This document shows positions 5,003 to 5,401 of a stretch of 5,401 bases of DNA, in pieces; positions within the stretch are counted from its first letter, which is position 1; each line of letters starts with the position of its first letter. The notes beneath the pieces were generated by a model that saw only the letters and a list, made by a program, of their open reading frames with translations, was not told the DNA's origin and searched no databases. The position numbers were made by a program, and so were the translations under genes. This stretch comes from an uncultured bacterium (GTDB lineage: Bacteria > Planctomycetota > Phycisphaerae > Phycisphaerales > SM1A02): contig CAIOTP010000125.1 of the NCBI GenBank assembly GCA_903861235.1, positions 1-5,401 on the forward strand. The letters are read 5' to 3'.

Positions 5003-5401
5003 ATGGACGCCACGCGCCGCGAACGGCTGGTCTTCTCCCTGCAGCTGGCCTTGGGCGGCGCCATGGGGACCCTGGCCCGGCACCTGGTCACGCTGCACAT
5101 GCCGCCGCCCTCTTCGGTGGACCCTCGCTACCCCTACAGCACCATGCTGATCAACCTGGCCGGTTCGGCCGTGCTCGGCTTCATCGTGGCCAATGCCGAG
5201 GCGCGCGGCCGGAAGCGGGGCTGGGTCTGGCCCATGCTCGGGGTGGGCTTCTGTGGCGGCTTCACCACCTTCTCCGCCGTGGTGCACGAGTGGGTGCTGC
5301 TCATGCGCGACAAGCAGGTGGGTCTGGCCTCGGCCTATCTCACGGTGAGCTTCGTGGGTGGGGCGCTGGTGGCGCTGCTGGCGGGCACGTTGGCGGTGCA
5401 C
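5003..5401 (+). CDS. crcB: CrcB/Fluc-type fluoride ion channel (3' end outside window)
   Basis: 133 codons are visible with no stop before the right edge; CrcB proteins are usually about 120-130 residues, so the end should be close. Family marks: ALGGAMGTLARHL (16-28, the GGxxGxxxR motif with Arg26), STMLINLAGSAVLGF (46-60, with the conserved pore Asn51) and GFCGGFTTFS (82-91). The last also holds the TTFS element that forms the central ion site and Phe box. Four hydrophobic segments are evident, as expected for a dual-topology dimeric channel in the inner membrane that exports toxic fluoride. The usual second Phe of TTFSTF is Val93 here, and the Thr before it is Ala92. The ATG at 5003 is 4 bases after the binding-protein stop, with only GAGG at a 2-base distance, so translation is probably coupled. 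Met21 is an unlikely alternative start since it falls inside the first helix. Confidence 0.92.
   Translation, partial: MDATRRERLVFSLQLALGGAMGTLARHLVTLHMPPPSSVDPRYPYSTMLINLAGSAVLGFIVANAEARGRKRGWVWPMLGVGFCGGFTTFSAVVHEWVLLMRDKQVGLASAYLTVSFVGGALVALLAGTLAVH

Noticed and set aside
3595..5100. Minus-strand 501-codon frame opposite the permease and binding protein
   Set aside because: No recognisable domain, and its sequence is fully explained as the antisense of high-GC coding codons.

Overview
This is a compact, GC-rich (roughly two-thirds G+C by eye) bacterial chromosomal window. It holds seven protein-coding genes and almost no non-coding DNA. Two products carry lipobox-type signal peptides. The truncated first gene is an RlmKL-type 23S rRNA methyltransferase. 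Together these suggest a Gram-negative (diderm) host with a high-GC genome. Proteobacteria and Planctomycetota both fit, and the sequence alone does not decide between them. No rRNA, tRNA, CRISPR, insertion sequence or phage gene is visible.

Layout. Positions 2-406 (+) are the 3' end of an rlmKL-like gene. Its stop lies three bases from the stop of a convergent gene (410-1615, -), which encodes a secreted lipoprotein with a charged Lys/Asp linker followed by an NHL/SMP-30-like beta-propeller. A 57-base divergent intergenic region (1616-1672) separates that lipoprotein from a rightward gene run. The run contains a membrane protein resembling the MgtC/SapB and DUF4956 families (1673-2461), a complete ABC importer (ATPase 2493-3251, permease 3248-4030, lipoprotein substrate-binding protein 4033-4998), and a CrcB/Fluc fluoride channel that runs off the right edge (5003-5401).

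How the genes work together. The three ABC genes are tightly packed: a 4-base ATGA overlap, then a 2-base gap with a strong AGGAGGA ribosome-binding site. They clearly form one transporter of the nitrate/sulfonate/taurine/pyrimidine-precursor class. The substrate-binding protein and permease look closest to the NMT1/THI5 (ThiY/ThiX) branch, which imports thiamine-pyrimidine precursors or similar small heterocycles. The substrate is not proven, and no thiamine riboswitch or thiamine biosynthesis gene is seen. The fluoride channel begins only 4 bases after the binding-protein stop and is probably co-transcribed. The MgtC-like gene lies 31 bases upstream of the ATPase and may be the first gene of the same operon.

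Nothing here amounts to a clearly new system. The points most worth a second look are the CrcB protein lacking the second Phe of the usual TTFSTF motif, the membrane protein that sits between known families, the repeat-encoded Lys/Asp linker, and the operon pairing of a ThiY-like importer with a fluoride channel.
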